Of a stretch of DNA of 56,151 nt, positions 47,438-55,443 are shown one piece after another. The DNA is from an uncultured Bacteroidota bacterium. Lineage in GTDB: Bacteria; Bacteroidota; Bacteroidia; Flavobacteriales; Flavobacteriaceae. Location of the stretch: the NCBI GenBank assembly GCA_902510475.1, contig CABXCC010000006.1:1-56151 (forward strand), written 5' to 3'. The notes beneath the pieces were generated by a model. The model saw nothing but the letters and a program-made list of their open reading frames with translations, made no database searches and was not told the origin of the DNA. The translations under genes were made by a program, and so were the position numbers. Numbering within the stretch: position 1 is the stretch's first letter; each line of letters begins with the position of its first letter.

Positions 47438-48134
47438 CTGGGCAAATATATTATTTGTATTGATTTTAATATTATCAATTGGGCTATTTTATGGTTCTAA
47501 TTTAAAAAATAATGATAGAATTATTTCTGACGTAATTGTTTCAATAGAGACAAATACAAGTTACTTTATCTCAGCCGATTCTGTTAAAAATTTGGTTTTA
47601 AAACACATTAACTCTTCAAAAGATTCTATTGCGCTTGTTAAAATAGAAAATGAAATTAATAATAACACTTACGTTGAGAAATCTCAAGTTTTTAAAACAG
47701 TGGGTCAGCAATTGCATGTAAATGTGCGTCAAAAGGACCCTATTGCTAGATTAATCACTAAGGACAGTTCTTTTTATTTAGACAAGAATTCAAATTTTAT
47801 GTCCCTTTCAAAACTTCAATCTGTAAAAGTTCCTGTTGTTTTCGGATATAATTCTGAAACCAATTTAGATTTTTTAACTAAAGTTTCCTTATTTATTAAG
47901 GAGGATGTTTTTTTGAAAAACAACATATCTCAAATCATGGTTAACAATAATAAAATAAGTTTAAAATTAAGAGACTATAGGGCTTCAATTCTGATTGGAG
48001 ATAATAATAAATTAAAAAGTAAGATTACAAATTTGAAGGCCTTTTATATAAGAGCTAAAGAAGAAGGTGATTTAAAGAATTATAATATGATAAATCTACA
48101 ATTTGAGAATCAGGTTGTAGGTTTAAAAAAATAA
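47427..48134 (+). CDS. ftsQ: Division protein FtsQ-like
   Basis: A protein of about 235 aa with one membrane helix (about residues 5-22) and a periplasmic region of POTRA plus beta-domain type ('SYFISADSVKNLVLKHI', 'EINNNTYVEKSQVFKTVGQQ', 'VNVRQKDPIARLI'). FtsQ sequences diverge strongly; the identity rests on topology, the POTRA-like pattern and location between murC and ftsA. ATG at 47427 is preferred over TTG at 47421. Confidence 0.88.
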   Translation: MRINWANILFVLILILSIGLFYGSNLKNNDRIISDVIVSIETNTSYFISADSVKNLVLKHINSSKDSIALVKIENEINNNTYVEKSQVFKTVGQQLHVNVRQKDPIARLITKDSSFYLDKNSNFMSLSKLQSVKVPVVFGYNSETNLDFLTKVSLFIKEDVFLKNNISQIMVNNNKISLKLRDYRASILIGDNNKLKSKITNLKAFYIRAKEEGDLKNYNMINLQFENQVVGLKK

Positions 48135-48139
48135 ATGTT

Positions 48140-49489
48140 ATGCAAGAAAATATGATATCAATTGGTTTAGACATAGGAACAACAAAGATTGTTGCGTTGA
48201 TTGGACAAACAAACGAATACAATAAAATGAAAATTTTAGGTGTAGGAAAGTCTATTAGCCTGGGTGTTCACAGAGGAGTTGTTAATAATATTACACAAAC
48301 AATACAATCCATTCAGCAAGCAGTTTCAGAGGCTGAAGAAATTTCAGGATTCAAAGTTGATGCAGTTACTGTAGGGATTGCTGGACAACACATAAGAAGC
48401 TTACAGCATAGTGATTATATAACAAGAAATAATTCAGAGCAGGTAATTGATGAAAATGATATTGAAAGGTTAATTAATCAAGTTCACAAATTGGTAATGT
48501 TGCCAGGAGAAGAAATTATACATGTTTTACCTCAGGAATTTAAAGTAGACGGTCAAGCTGAAATTAAAGAGCCTATTGGAATGTATGGAGGAAGGTTAGA
48601 AGCAAATTTTCATGTCGTTGTGGGTCAGGTTTCTTCAATCAGAAATATTGGAAGGTGTATAAAGAGTGCCGGGCTAGATCTTGATGGAATTACGCTCGAA
48701 CCCTTAGCTTCTGCAAATGCTGTTTTGAGTAATGAAGAAAAAGAGGCTGGAGTAGCCCTCATTGATATTGGTGGTGGAACAACCGATTTAGCCATATTTA
48801 AAGATGGAATAATAAGACATACGGCTGTAATTCCTTTTGGCGGAAATGTAGTCACAGAGGATATAAAAGAAGGATGTTCAATCATAGAAAAACAAGCTGA
48901 ACTGCTTAAAGTAAAATTTGGTTCTGCATGGCCTGGAGAAAATAAAGAAAATGAAATTGTTTCAATTCCTGGTCTAAGAGGAAGAGATCCAAAGGAGATA
49001 TCATTAAAGAATTTATCAAAAATAATTCACGCTAGAACAGTAGAAATTATCGAACAAGTTTATTTAGAGATAAAAAATTATGGTCACGAAGATCAAAAGA
49101 AAAAACTGATTGCTGGTATTGTTTTAACTGGTGGAGGAAGTCAATTAAAACATTTAAAACAATTGGTAGAATATGTGACGGGTATGGATACAAGAGTAGG
49201 ATACCCAAATGAACATCTAGCTGGTGATACAGATAAGTCTGTGACAAGCCCACTTTATGCAACCGCTGTTGGATTAGTAATGGATGGATTGGACAGATTA
49301 AGAAAAAATGAACCAGAAAATATTGAGGGTGAATTATTTAATAATGATCCACAAAACGAAGAAAGATCAAATGATGATAATGAATCATCTTCGGATGAAT
49401 TAAAAAAAGAAAATAAAAAAATTGAACGAGAGTCTTTTTTAGATAAGCTAACTAAAAATTTACAAGATTTTCTAGACAATGCTGAATAA
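48140..49489 (+). CDS. ftsA: Division protein FtsA
   Basis: A 449-aa actin-like ATPase that tethers FtsZ to the membrane. Phosphate 1 'IGLDIGTTKIVALIG', the 1C-domain region 'GVHRGVVNNITQTIQSIQQA', phosphate 2 'ALIDIGGGTTDLAIFKDG' and 'GIVLTGGGSQLKHLKQLV' are clear. After an acidic linker (about residues 390-425) the C terminus ends with 'FLDKLTKNLQDFLDNAE', which can form the amphipathic membrane-binding helix. Confidence 0.96.
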   Translation: MQENMISIGLDIGTTKIVALIGQTNEYNKMKILGVGKSISLGVHRGVVNNITQTIQSIQQAVSEAEEISGFKVDAVTVGIAGQHIRSLQHSDYITRNNSEQVIDENDIERLINQVHKLVMLPGEEIIHVLPQEFKVDGQAEIKEPIGMYGGRLEANFHVVVGQVSSIRNIGRCIKSAGLDLDGITLEPLASANAVLSNEEKEAGVALIDIGGGTTDLAIFKDGIIRHTAVIPFGGNVVTEDIKEGCSIIEKQAELLKVKFGSAWPGENKENEIVSIPGLRGRDPKEISLKNLSKIIHARTVEIIEQVYLEIKNYGHEDQKKKLIAGIVLTGGGSQLKHLKQLVEYVTGMDTRVGYPNEHLAGDTDKSVTSPLYATAVGLVMDGLDRLRKNEPENIEGELFNNDPQNEERSNDDNESSSDELKKENKKIERESFLDKLTKNLQDFLDNAE

Positions 49490-49513
49490 TAATTAAAATT
49501 TTAAAACTGTACC

Positions 49514-51538
49514 ATGGATGAAAATTTAGATTTAGGAATTAGTTTTGATTTGCCTAAAAATCAATCAAATGTAATTAAAGCCATTGGAGTAGGTGGCGGA
49601 GGAAGTAATGCAATTAATCATATGTATAAGCAAGGAATAAAGGGAGTTGACTTTGTAATATGTAATACTGATGCACAAGCTTTAAATAATAGCGGGGTTC
49701 CAAATAAAATACAATTAGGAGTAAATCTTACAGAAGGATTAGGAGCTGGAGCAAACCCAGAGGTTGGAGAGAAAGCAGCACTTGAAAGTTCAGAAGATAT
49801 AATGTCAATGTTAAACGTAAATACAAAAATGGTATTTATAACTGCTGGAATGGGAGGAGGAACAGGAACGGGTGCAGCTCCTGTCATTGCAAAAATGGCA
49901 AGAGACATGAATATTCTCACCGTTGGTATTGTTACAACTCCGTTTGGTTTTGAGGGGAAAATTAGAAATGAGCAAGCTCAAATAGGGATTGAAAAACTAA
50001 GAGATCAAGTTGATTCACTAATCATCATAAATAATAATAAGCTTAGAGAAGTTTATGGTAATTTAGGATTTAAAGCAGGTTTCTCCAAGGCAGATGAGGT
50101 ATTGTCAACAGCTTCCAAAGGAATTGCTGAGGTAATTACACATCACTATACCCAAAACATTGATTTAAAGGACGCAAAAACTGTATTAAGTAATAGTGGT
50201 ACAGCTATTATGGGTGAAGCTTCTTCATCTGGAAGTAACAGAGCATATGATGCAATATCAAAAGCACTTGACTCTCCATTGTTAAATGATAATAGGATTT
50301 CTGGAGCCAAAAATGTTTTATTATTAATTGTTTCAGGTAATGAGGAAATTACAATTGACGAAATTGGTGAAATAAACGATTATATTCAAGAGCAAGCTGG
50401 ATACGGTGCAAATATCATAATGGGTGTAGGTGAAGATTATGAGTTGCAAGATTCAATTTCTGTTACGGTAATAGCCACGGGATTTGATGTAGATCAACAA
50501 AATGAAATTTCAAATACAGAGCCTGAAAAAATCGTTCATAAATTAGGTGAAGATAACTTGTTTTCTCAAATTGAAATTGAAGAAAATCCATTTGAAAAAG
50601 AGGTGATTAATTTCGAAAAAACAGATATTATCGAAGACAAAATAGTTCATGTTTTAGAGGAGGATAATTGCGAAGAAACCCCATCAGATGAGGTTTCTTT
50701 GGATGCTGAAGATTTGAATTCAGATGAAAAAATAATTCACGTATTGGACGAGTTTGAAGACGAGGCTACAGAATCATCTGATCTTTCAGAAAATAGTAAG
50801 GAAGATTTTAATTCGAGCGATGAAAATGAAGAGGTTTTAGAAATTGAAACCCCTTTTGATATGAGTGAAGATGTCCTGAATATAGAATCACCTATTGTAG
50901 ATGTCATGGATATTGATGTAATTGACCCAGAAGAGATAACATATGAAAATAATGAAATTTATCATCCAGAAATAAATGACAATGATGATGAAAATTCGAT
51001 AGAGTGGTCTTTGTTTGATTCAAACAATAATAAAACGATTGATGAATCAAATAAAAAAATTGAAGTAATGGATATTGAGGTAAAAGATTATACTGGGGTT
51101 ATTCCAGAAAATAATTCCGTTGGTGATCAGGAACTTATGCATGAAATCGAAGATGATATTTTATTTGAACAAACAATTGAGATTGAAAGTAAACTAAATA
51201 GTAGAGATTTTGAGGTTGAAACCCAAACTATTGAAGCAACCGTAGAAAATGATAAGGAAAATGAAAGTCAAGATCCCATTAACACTTCTATTTCTGATTT
51301 CCAAAAACAAAGATCAAAGGAAAGAAGGTTGCGAATGAAAGAATTTAATTATAAGTTTAATAAGTCAAAAATTGATGATATTGAAAATGAACCAGCTTAT
51401 AAGCGAAAGGGAATTGAATTAGAGGATAAGAATTATTCGTCAGAAAATACTATTTCTAGAACTTCTGTTGGATCGGATGAAAATGATGATGTGAAAATTC
51501 GAAAAAACAATTCATTTCTTCACGACAACGTTGATTAA
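49514..51538 (+). CDS. ftsZ: Division protein FtsZ with long acidic linker
   Basis: A 674-aa tubulin-like GTPase, about 300 residues longer than E. coli FtsZ. The core (about residues 15-330) has 'GVGGGGSNAINHMYKQGI', the GTP motif 'GGGTGTGAAP' and the T7 loop 'NIDLKDAKTVL' with catalytic Asp residues. A disordered, Asp/Glu-rich linker (about residues 335-610) carries a thrice-repeated 'KIVHVLEED'-like motif (near residues 338, 376 and 406). The C-terminal block has 'RRLRMKEFNYKF', 'NEPAYKRKGIELED' and the end 'NNSFLHDNVD'. The length is, as I recall, normal for Flavobacteriia. Last gene of the dcw cluster. Confidence 0.96.
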   Translation: MDENLDLGISFDLPKNQSNVIKAIGVGGGGSNAINHMYKQGIKGVDFVICNTDAQALNNSGVPNKIQLGVNLTEGLGAGANPEVGEKAALESSEDIMSMLNVNTKMVFITAGMGGGTGTGAAPVIAKMARDMNILTVGIVTTPFGFEGKIRNEQAQIGIEKLRDQVDSLIIINNNKLREVYGNLGFKAGFSKADEVLSTASKGIAEVITHHYTQNIDLKDAKTVLSNSGTAIMGEASSSGSNRAYDAISKALDSPLLNDNRISGAKNVLLLIVSGNEEITIDEIGEINDYIQEQAGYGANIIMGVGEDYELQDSISVTVIATGFDVDQQNEISNTEPEKIVHKLGEDNLFSQIEIEENPFEKEVINFEKTDIIEDKIVHVLEEDNCEETPSDEVSLDAEDLNSDEKIIHVLDEFEDEATESSDLSENSKEDFNSSDENEEVLEIETPFDMSEDVLNIESPIVDVMDIDVIDPEEITYENNEIYHPEINDNDDENSIEWSLFDSNNNKTIDESNKKIEVMDIEVKDYTGVIPENNSVGDQELMHEIEDDILFEQTIEIESKLNSRDFEVETQTIEATVENDKENESQDPINTSISDFQKQRSKERRLRMKEFNYKFNKSKIDDIENEPAYKRKGIELEDKNYSSENTISRTSVGSDENDDVKIRKNNSFLHDNVD

Positions 51539-51571
51539 TATAAGTCAAGAATCAAAATTGAATTATTTTTT

Positions 51572-52573
51572 ATGAAAAAAAATATTTTAGTTACTGGTGG
51601 TGCTGGATATATCGGTTCACATACTTTAGTAGAGCTATATAATTCTGGTTATAAACCCATTGTAGTAGATAATTTGTCCAACAGCTCATTGAATAATATT
51701 AAAGGGGCTGAGCAAATAACCAAAAGTAAGATTGATTTTTATAAACTTGATTGCACAGATTTTGAGCAAATGAACAAGTTGTTCGAGGAGCAAAAAAATA
51801 TTGATGCAGTTATACATTTTGCTGCCTTCAAATCCGTTGAGGAATCCGTTATACAACCAGATAAATATTTCTCTAATAATATTGGTTCTTTAGAAATATT
51901 GATAAATTTAATGAATAGTCATAATGTTAATAATATTATCTTTTCTTCCTCTTGTACTGTGTATGGAAGTCCAGAATTTTTACCTGTGAATGAGTTGGCA
52001 CCTTTTGGAAAAGCTGAATCTCCCTATGGTGAAACAAAACAATTATGTGAAAAATTAATCCAAAAATCTGAAATTAATAGTATTTCATTGAGATACTTCA
52101 ACCCAGTTGGTTCTCATCCTTCCAGCTTGATTGGTGATTGCTCAGCTGATAAACCAAACAATCTGGTTCCTATTATTTGTGAGGTAGCAAGTGGAAAAAG
52201 AAAGTCTATGCAAATATTTGGTAACGATTATAATACCCCTGATGGTACATGTGTAAGAGATTATATACACGTAGTTGACTTAGCAAAGGCGCATGTAATG
52301 GCTGTAAATCATATTTTGAATAATACTAAAATAAAAACAGCTTATAATCTAGGTGTAGGAAAAGGTTTAAGTGTTCTGGAGGTTATTGACTCATTTCAAA
52401 AAGTTAATAATTTAAAAATTTCACATGCACTAGGACCAAGAAGAGCGGGTGATGTTGAAAAAATTTATTCAGATAACACTAAAATAAATATTGAATTAGG
52501 TTGGTTTCCCGTTATGAGTTTTGAGTCAGCATTGGAAACCGCTTGGAATTGGGAAAAATTAAAGAATTTATAA
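51572..52573 (+). CDS. galE: UDP-glucose 4-epimerase
   Basis: A 333-aa extended SDR that interconverts UDP-glucose and UDP-galactose (or the GlcNAc/GalNAc pair). NAD site 'VTGGAGYIGSHTLVELY', catalytic Ser/Thr in 'FSSSCTVYG', Tyr-x-x-x-Lys in 'SPYGETKQ', and 'LRYFNPVGSHPSSLIGD', 'GTCVRDYIHVVDLAKAH' are all typical GalE. It lies 33 nt after ftsZ and may share its transcript, supplying sugars for the envelope. Confidence 0.95.
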   Translation: MKKNILVTGGAGYIGSHTLVELYNSGYKPIVVDNLSNSSLNNIKGAEQITKSKIDFYKLDCTDFEQMNKLFEEQKNIDAVIHFAAFKSVEESVIQPDKYFSNNIGSLEILINLMNSHNVNNIIFSSSCTVYGSPEFLPVNELAPFGKAESPYGETKQLCEKLIQKSEINSISLRYFNPVGSHPSSLIGDCSADKPNNLVPIICEVASGKRKSMQIFGNDYNTPDGTCVRDYIHVVDLAKAHVMAVNHILNNTKIKTAYNLGVGKGLSVLEVIDSFQKVNNLKISHALGPRRAGDVEKIYSDNTKINIELGWFPVMSFESALETAWNWEKLKNL

Positions 52574-52603
52574 ACAGTATATTTAATATTTAAAGAAACC
52601 AGT

Positions 52604-53053
52604 ATGAGTTTAGAATTAAAAATTACAACTGCCCTTAAAGAAGCAATGAAAAGTAAAAATCAAATGGCATTGACAGCACTAAGAGCTGTTAAGTCAGCTA
52701 TTCTGCTGCATAAAACACAGAAGTCGTCTGTCGGAGAATTATCTCATGAAGATGAATTGAAGTTACTACAAAAGTTGGTAAAACAAAGGAAAGACAGTGC
52801 TGAAATTTATAATGGTCAAGGAAGAAATGATTTAGCAGATCCTGAAATAAAAGAAGCTGAGCTAATACAGCAATTCTTACCCAAAGCACTTTCTGAAGAT
52901 GAGGTAAAAGAGGTTATAAAATCCATTATTGATGAAACCGGAGCCGAGGGAATGAAAGACATGGGTAAAGTCATGGGTATATCAACAAAGAAACTCATGG
53001 GTAAGGCTGACGGAAAGATGATATCAACAATAGTTAGGGGGTTTTTATCGTGA
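52604..53053 (+). CDS. GatB/YqeY domain protein
   Basis: A 149-aa protein equal to the C-terminal tRNA-binding YqeY domain of the amidotransferase subunit GatB. Motifs are 'MKSKNQMALTALRAVKSAI', 'KLLQKLVKQRKDSAEIY', 'EAELIQQFLPKALSEDEV' and the C-terminal 'DMGKVMGISTKKLMGKADGK'. Stand-alone YqeY proteins may help tRNA-dependent amidation, but this is not proven. The stop lies 8 bp before tRNA-Arg, so the two are probably on one transcript. Confidence 0.93.
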   Translation: MSLELKITTALKEAMKSKNQMALTALRAVKSAILLHKTQKSSVGELSHEDELKLLQKLVKQRKDSAEIYNGQGRNDLADPEIKEAELIQQFLPKALSEDEVKEVIKSIIDETGAEGMKDMGKVMGISTKKLMGKADGKMISTIVRGFLS

Positions 53054-53061
53054 AACAAAAA

Positions 53062-53135
53062 GGCTCAGTAGTTCAACTGGATAGAATATCAGATTTCGGC
53101 TCTGAGGGTTGGGGGTTCGAATCCTCCCTGGGCCA
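53062..53135 (+). tRNA. tRNA-Arg (anticodon TCG)
   Basis: Acceptor GGCTCAG (53062-53068) pairs with CTGGGCC (53128-53134) with one T-G pair; the discriminator is A (53135) and CCA is not encoded. Anticodon stem TCAGA/TCTGA has loop TTTCGGC, so the anticodon is TCG (Arg, CGN codons). T loop GGTTCGAAT is present. The 3' half is in frame with the downstream secreted-protein ORF. Confidence 0.94.
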
Positions 53136-53940
53136 CTTCTTTCTACTCTTTTTTATCATAACAAATCTTGAGGCTCAAACTATTGTTTCAGAAATAGAGC
53201 TCCCAAGTTCCGTATATGAAACATCCGGATTAGAGAAAGTTGACAATAATTTAATTACCCTAAATGATTCTGGAAATCAACCTGTTCTTTATTACTTAAA
53301 TGAAAGTGGTAAGTTAATTATTGAAAGAAATTTTAGTGAATTACAAAATAACGATTGGGAAGATTTAACAGTTGATGATGAATTTGTTTACATAGCTGAT
53401 ATAGGAAATAACTTTGATACAAGGGATAACTTAAGAATAATTAAAGCTCCGTTGGATATTACGGATAACTCTTTTGAAATAATCAATTTTTATTATCCAG
53501 AACAAGAAGATTTTAGTTTCAAACAGCTTTCAATGTATGATGCTGAAGGATTAATTTCTGTTGCTAATTATTTGTTAATTTTCACAAAAAATAGAGCAAA
53601 AAAAATCACAGAAATTTATAAACTTCCAAAAAAAGCAGGTAATTATAAGGCTAAATTAGTTGGAGAAATTAACATTGAGTCAATAGTAACAGCAGCTGAC
53701 TATAATAAAAAATTGAGGTTATTGGTTTTGACATCAACCAAAGATTTCAACGAATATTTTATACACAAAATCAAGAATTTTAATATTTCAAAGCTCAAAA
53801 ATTTAAAAGCCGATACTTATAAAATTCCGATTGGAAAAACCCAGGTCGAATCAATCAAAATAATCGATAAAAATAATTTCTGGATTACTTCAGAAGCAGA
53901 ATTTATGGGAAGTCCTTTCCTCTATAAAATTTCTTTATAA
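53128..53940 (+). CDS. Exported SdiA-regulated/beta-propeller-like protein with no normal start codon
   Basis: The mature part (from 'TIVSEIELPSSVYETSGLEK') has strands typical of a propeller-like lactonase/SdiA-regulated fold: 'NLITLNDSGNQPVLYYL', 'WEDLTVDDEFVYIADIGNN' and 'YDAEGLISV'. It is preceded by the signal-peptide core 'FFLLFFIITNLEAQ'. No ATG, GTG or TTG exists between the end of tRNA-Arg and this core. Starts in frame are CTG at 53128, in the last acceptor strand of the tRNA, or GTG at 53050, before the tRNA, which would translate the whole tRNA. I list the CTG start as a guess. The function is unknown; coding of the body is certain. Confidence 0.7.
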   Translation: MGHFFLLFFIITNLEAQTIVSEIELPSSVYETSGLEKVDNNLITLNDSGNQPVLYYLNESGKLIIERNFSELQNNDWEDLTVDDEFVYIADIGNNFDTRDNLRIIKAPLDITDNSFEIINFYYPEQEDFSFKQLSMYDAEGLISVANYLLIFTKNRAKKITEIYKLPKKAGNYKAKLVGEINIESIVTAADYNKKLRLLVLTSTKDFNEYFIHKIKNFNISKLKNLKADTYKIPIGKTQVESIKIIDKNNFWITSEAEFMGSPFLYKISL

Positions 53941-53980
53941 ATATTTAATTTTTAATTTAATCTTCATATAATATTTTTAT

Positions 53981-53988
53981 TAGATTTG
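53981..53988 (+). promoter_or_regulatory. Candidate -7 box of the cysC operon
   Basis: TAGATTTG fits TAnnTTTG, 18 nt before the cysC ATG. No clear TTTG lies at the -33 position. It suggests the three-gene operon has its own promoter. Confidence 0.4.
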
Positions 53989-54006
53989 CGTTCATTATAA
54001 TGTAAT

Positions 54007-54579
54007 ATGGCGACTAACCTTACCAAACATAATTTTTTAGTTTCAAGAAAAAAAAGAGAACATATTTCAGGGCATAAAGGAAAAGTTTTATGGTTTACAG
54101 GTTTGTCCGGCTCAGGAAAATCTACATTAGCTAATGCACTTGACGAAAATTTGAATTCAAAAAAATATAACACCTACATACTAGACGGAGATAATGTAAG
54201 GATGGGTTTAAATAAAGATCTCGGTTTTTCGCCTGAAGACAGAAAAGAAAATATTAGAAGAATTAGTGAGGTTGCAAAACTTTTTGCAGATTCAGGAAAA
54301 GTTGTGATGACTGCATTTATTTCACCTTATAATGACGATAGATATGAAGCTAGAAAATTAATTGGTGAAGATTTTATTGAAATCTATGTTAATACCCCAA
54401 TTGATGAATGTATTCAAAGAGATCCTAAGGGTCTATATAAAAAGGCTCTTAACGGTGAGATAAAAGGTTTTACAGGTATTGATGCACCATATGAAGAGCC
54501 TCAAAACCCTGAGATTGAAATAAAAAACATGACCATTGATGAATCTGTAAATTTTATAATTAATTCATTAAAAATTTAG
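54007..54579 (+). CDS. cysC: Adenylylsulfate (APS) kinase CysC
   Basis: A 190-aa kinase that phosphorylates APS to PAPS, the sulfate donor. P-loop GLSGSGKS (residues 32-39), 'LDGDNVRMGLNKDLGFSPED', 'KVVMTAFISPYNDDR', 'QRDPKGLYKKALNGEIKGFT' and 'GIDAPYEEP' are all canonical. No ATP sulfurylase (cysD/cysN or sat) or PAPS reductase lies nearby. It is the first of three genes spaced by 1 nt. A CysC-like protein in Campylobacter works on a CDP-linked phosphoramidate, so PAPS is not the only possible product. Confidence 0.93.
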   Translation: MATNLTKHNFLVSRKKREHISGHKGKVLWFTGLSGSGKSTLANALDENLNSKKYNTYILDGDNVRMGLNKDLGFSPEDRKENIRRISEVAKLFADSGKVVMTAFISPYNDDRYEARKLIGEDFIEIYVNTPIDECIQRDPKGLYKKALNGEIKGFTGIDAPYEEPQNPEIEIKNMTIDESVNFIINSLKI

Positions 54580-54580
54580 T

Positions 54581-54979
54581 ATGAAAAAAGGATTTGTAGC
54601 TGGAAATTTTGATGTAATTCACCCTGGATACATAAAAATGTTTAAAGAATGTAACACAAACTGTGATCACTTTACAGTTCTTCTTCACTCTGATCCATCA
54701 ATAGAACGTCCTAAAAAATTAAAACCAATACTAACCCTGGATGAAAGAATTGAAGTTTTATCATCAATAAAATATATTAATGATATTCGATCGTACACTT
54801 ATGAAAGTGAATTATATGAGCTTATAACTAAAGGAGAATATTCAGTTCGATTTCTTGGGGATGATTATAAAAATAAATCATTTACCGGAGATGATTTAAA
54901 CATCAATATTCATTATTTGAATAGAGATCATGGATGGTCAACTACAAAATTTAAAAACCTTATTTCTAAAACAATCTAA
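54581..54979 (+). CDS. Small cytidylyltransferase-like protein with HxGY site
   Basis: A 132-aa protein of the glycerol-3-phosphate cytidylyltransferase-like family. N-terminal 'AGNFDVIHPGYIKMFKEC' places His14-Pro-Gly-Tyr17 where most members have His-x-Gly-His. 'LTLDERIEVLSSIKYI', 'FLGDDYKNKSFTGDDL' and the closing 'HGWSTTKFKNLI' follow the family order (compare STTxIK in TagD). The Tyr may be a subfamily trait or alter activity. It starts 1 nt after cysC and ends 1 nt before the next gene. Confidence 0.82.
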   Translation: MKKGFVAGNFDVIHPGYIKMFKECNTNCDHFTVLLHSDPSIERPKKLKPILTLDERIEVLSSIKYINDIRSYTYESELYELITKGEYSVRFLGDDYKNKSFTGDDLNINIHYLNRDHGWSTTKFKNLISKTI

Positions 54980-54980
54980 A

Positions 54981-55436
54981 ATGTGGAAAAAAATTAATCA
55001 TGGAGGTGAACCAACTAAAAATATCGATAAAAAGTATGCGATATTTGTTGGGAGATATCAGCCTTATCATTTTGGTCATATCGAGTTGATTAAACAAAAA
55101 TTAAATCAGGGAATCCCAGCCCTTATTATGGTTAGAAATATAAAGCCAGATGAAAGAAATCCTTTTACCACTGAGCAAACTGTTGGTATGATTAAAAAGT
55201 ATCATGCAGCTCATGGGGATGATGTTGAAGTGATGATTATTCCTGATATTGAATCGGTAAATTATGGCAGGGGAGTTGGTTATGAAATTAACGAATATCA
55301 ACCTCCTTCAGACAGCGGGGCAATGTTTATTTCAGCAACAAAAATTCGTGAGTCCATTAAAAATAGAGACAATTCATGGAAGTCAATGGTTGATGATTCT
55401 TTACACAACGATATTGAAAACTTTTTAAGTAAATAA
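54981..55436 (+). CDS. NadM-like nucleotidyltransferase
   Basis: A 151-aa HxGH-type nucleotidyltransferase resembling NMN adenylyltransferases of the NadM group: 'FVGRYQPYHFGHIELIKQKL', 'NPFTTEQTVGMI', 'NYGRGVGYEI' and the closing 'ISATKIRESIKN'. It probably transfers AMP (or another NMP) to a phosphate or acidic group. I use ATG 54981 ('MWKKINHGGEPTKN'); an upstream ATG at 54930 would overlap the previous gene by 50 bp and adds unrelated residues. Third gene of the cysC operon; convergent with the propeller gene at its right. Confidence 0.85.
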   Translation: MWKKINHGGEPTKNIDKKYAIFVGRYQPYHFGHIELIKQKLNQGIPALIMVRNIKPDERNPFTTEQTVGMIKKYHAAHGDDVEVMIIPDIESVNYGRGVGYEINEYQPPSDSGAMFISATKIRESIKNRDNSWKSMVDDSLHNDIENFLSK

Positions 55437-55443
55437 AATTATT

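Noticed and set aside
53050-53127. N-terminal extension of the secreted protein translated across tRNA-Arg
   Set aside because: The residues are simply the tRNA read as codons, a common artefact of automatic gene calling; kept only as an alternative start in the finding.
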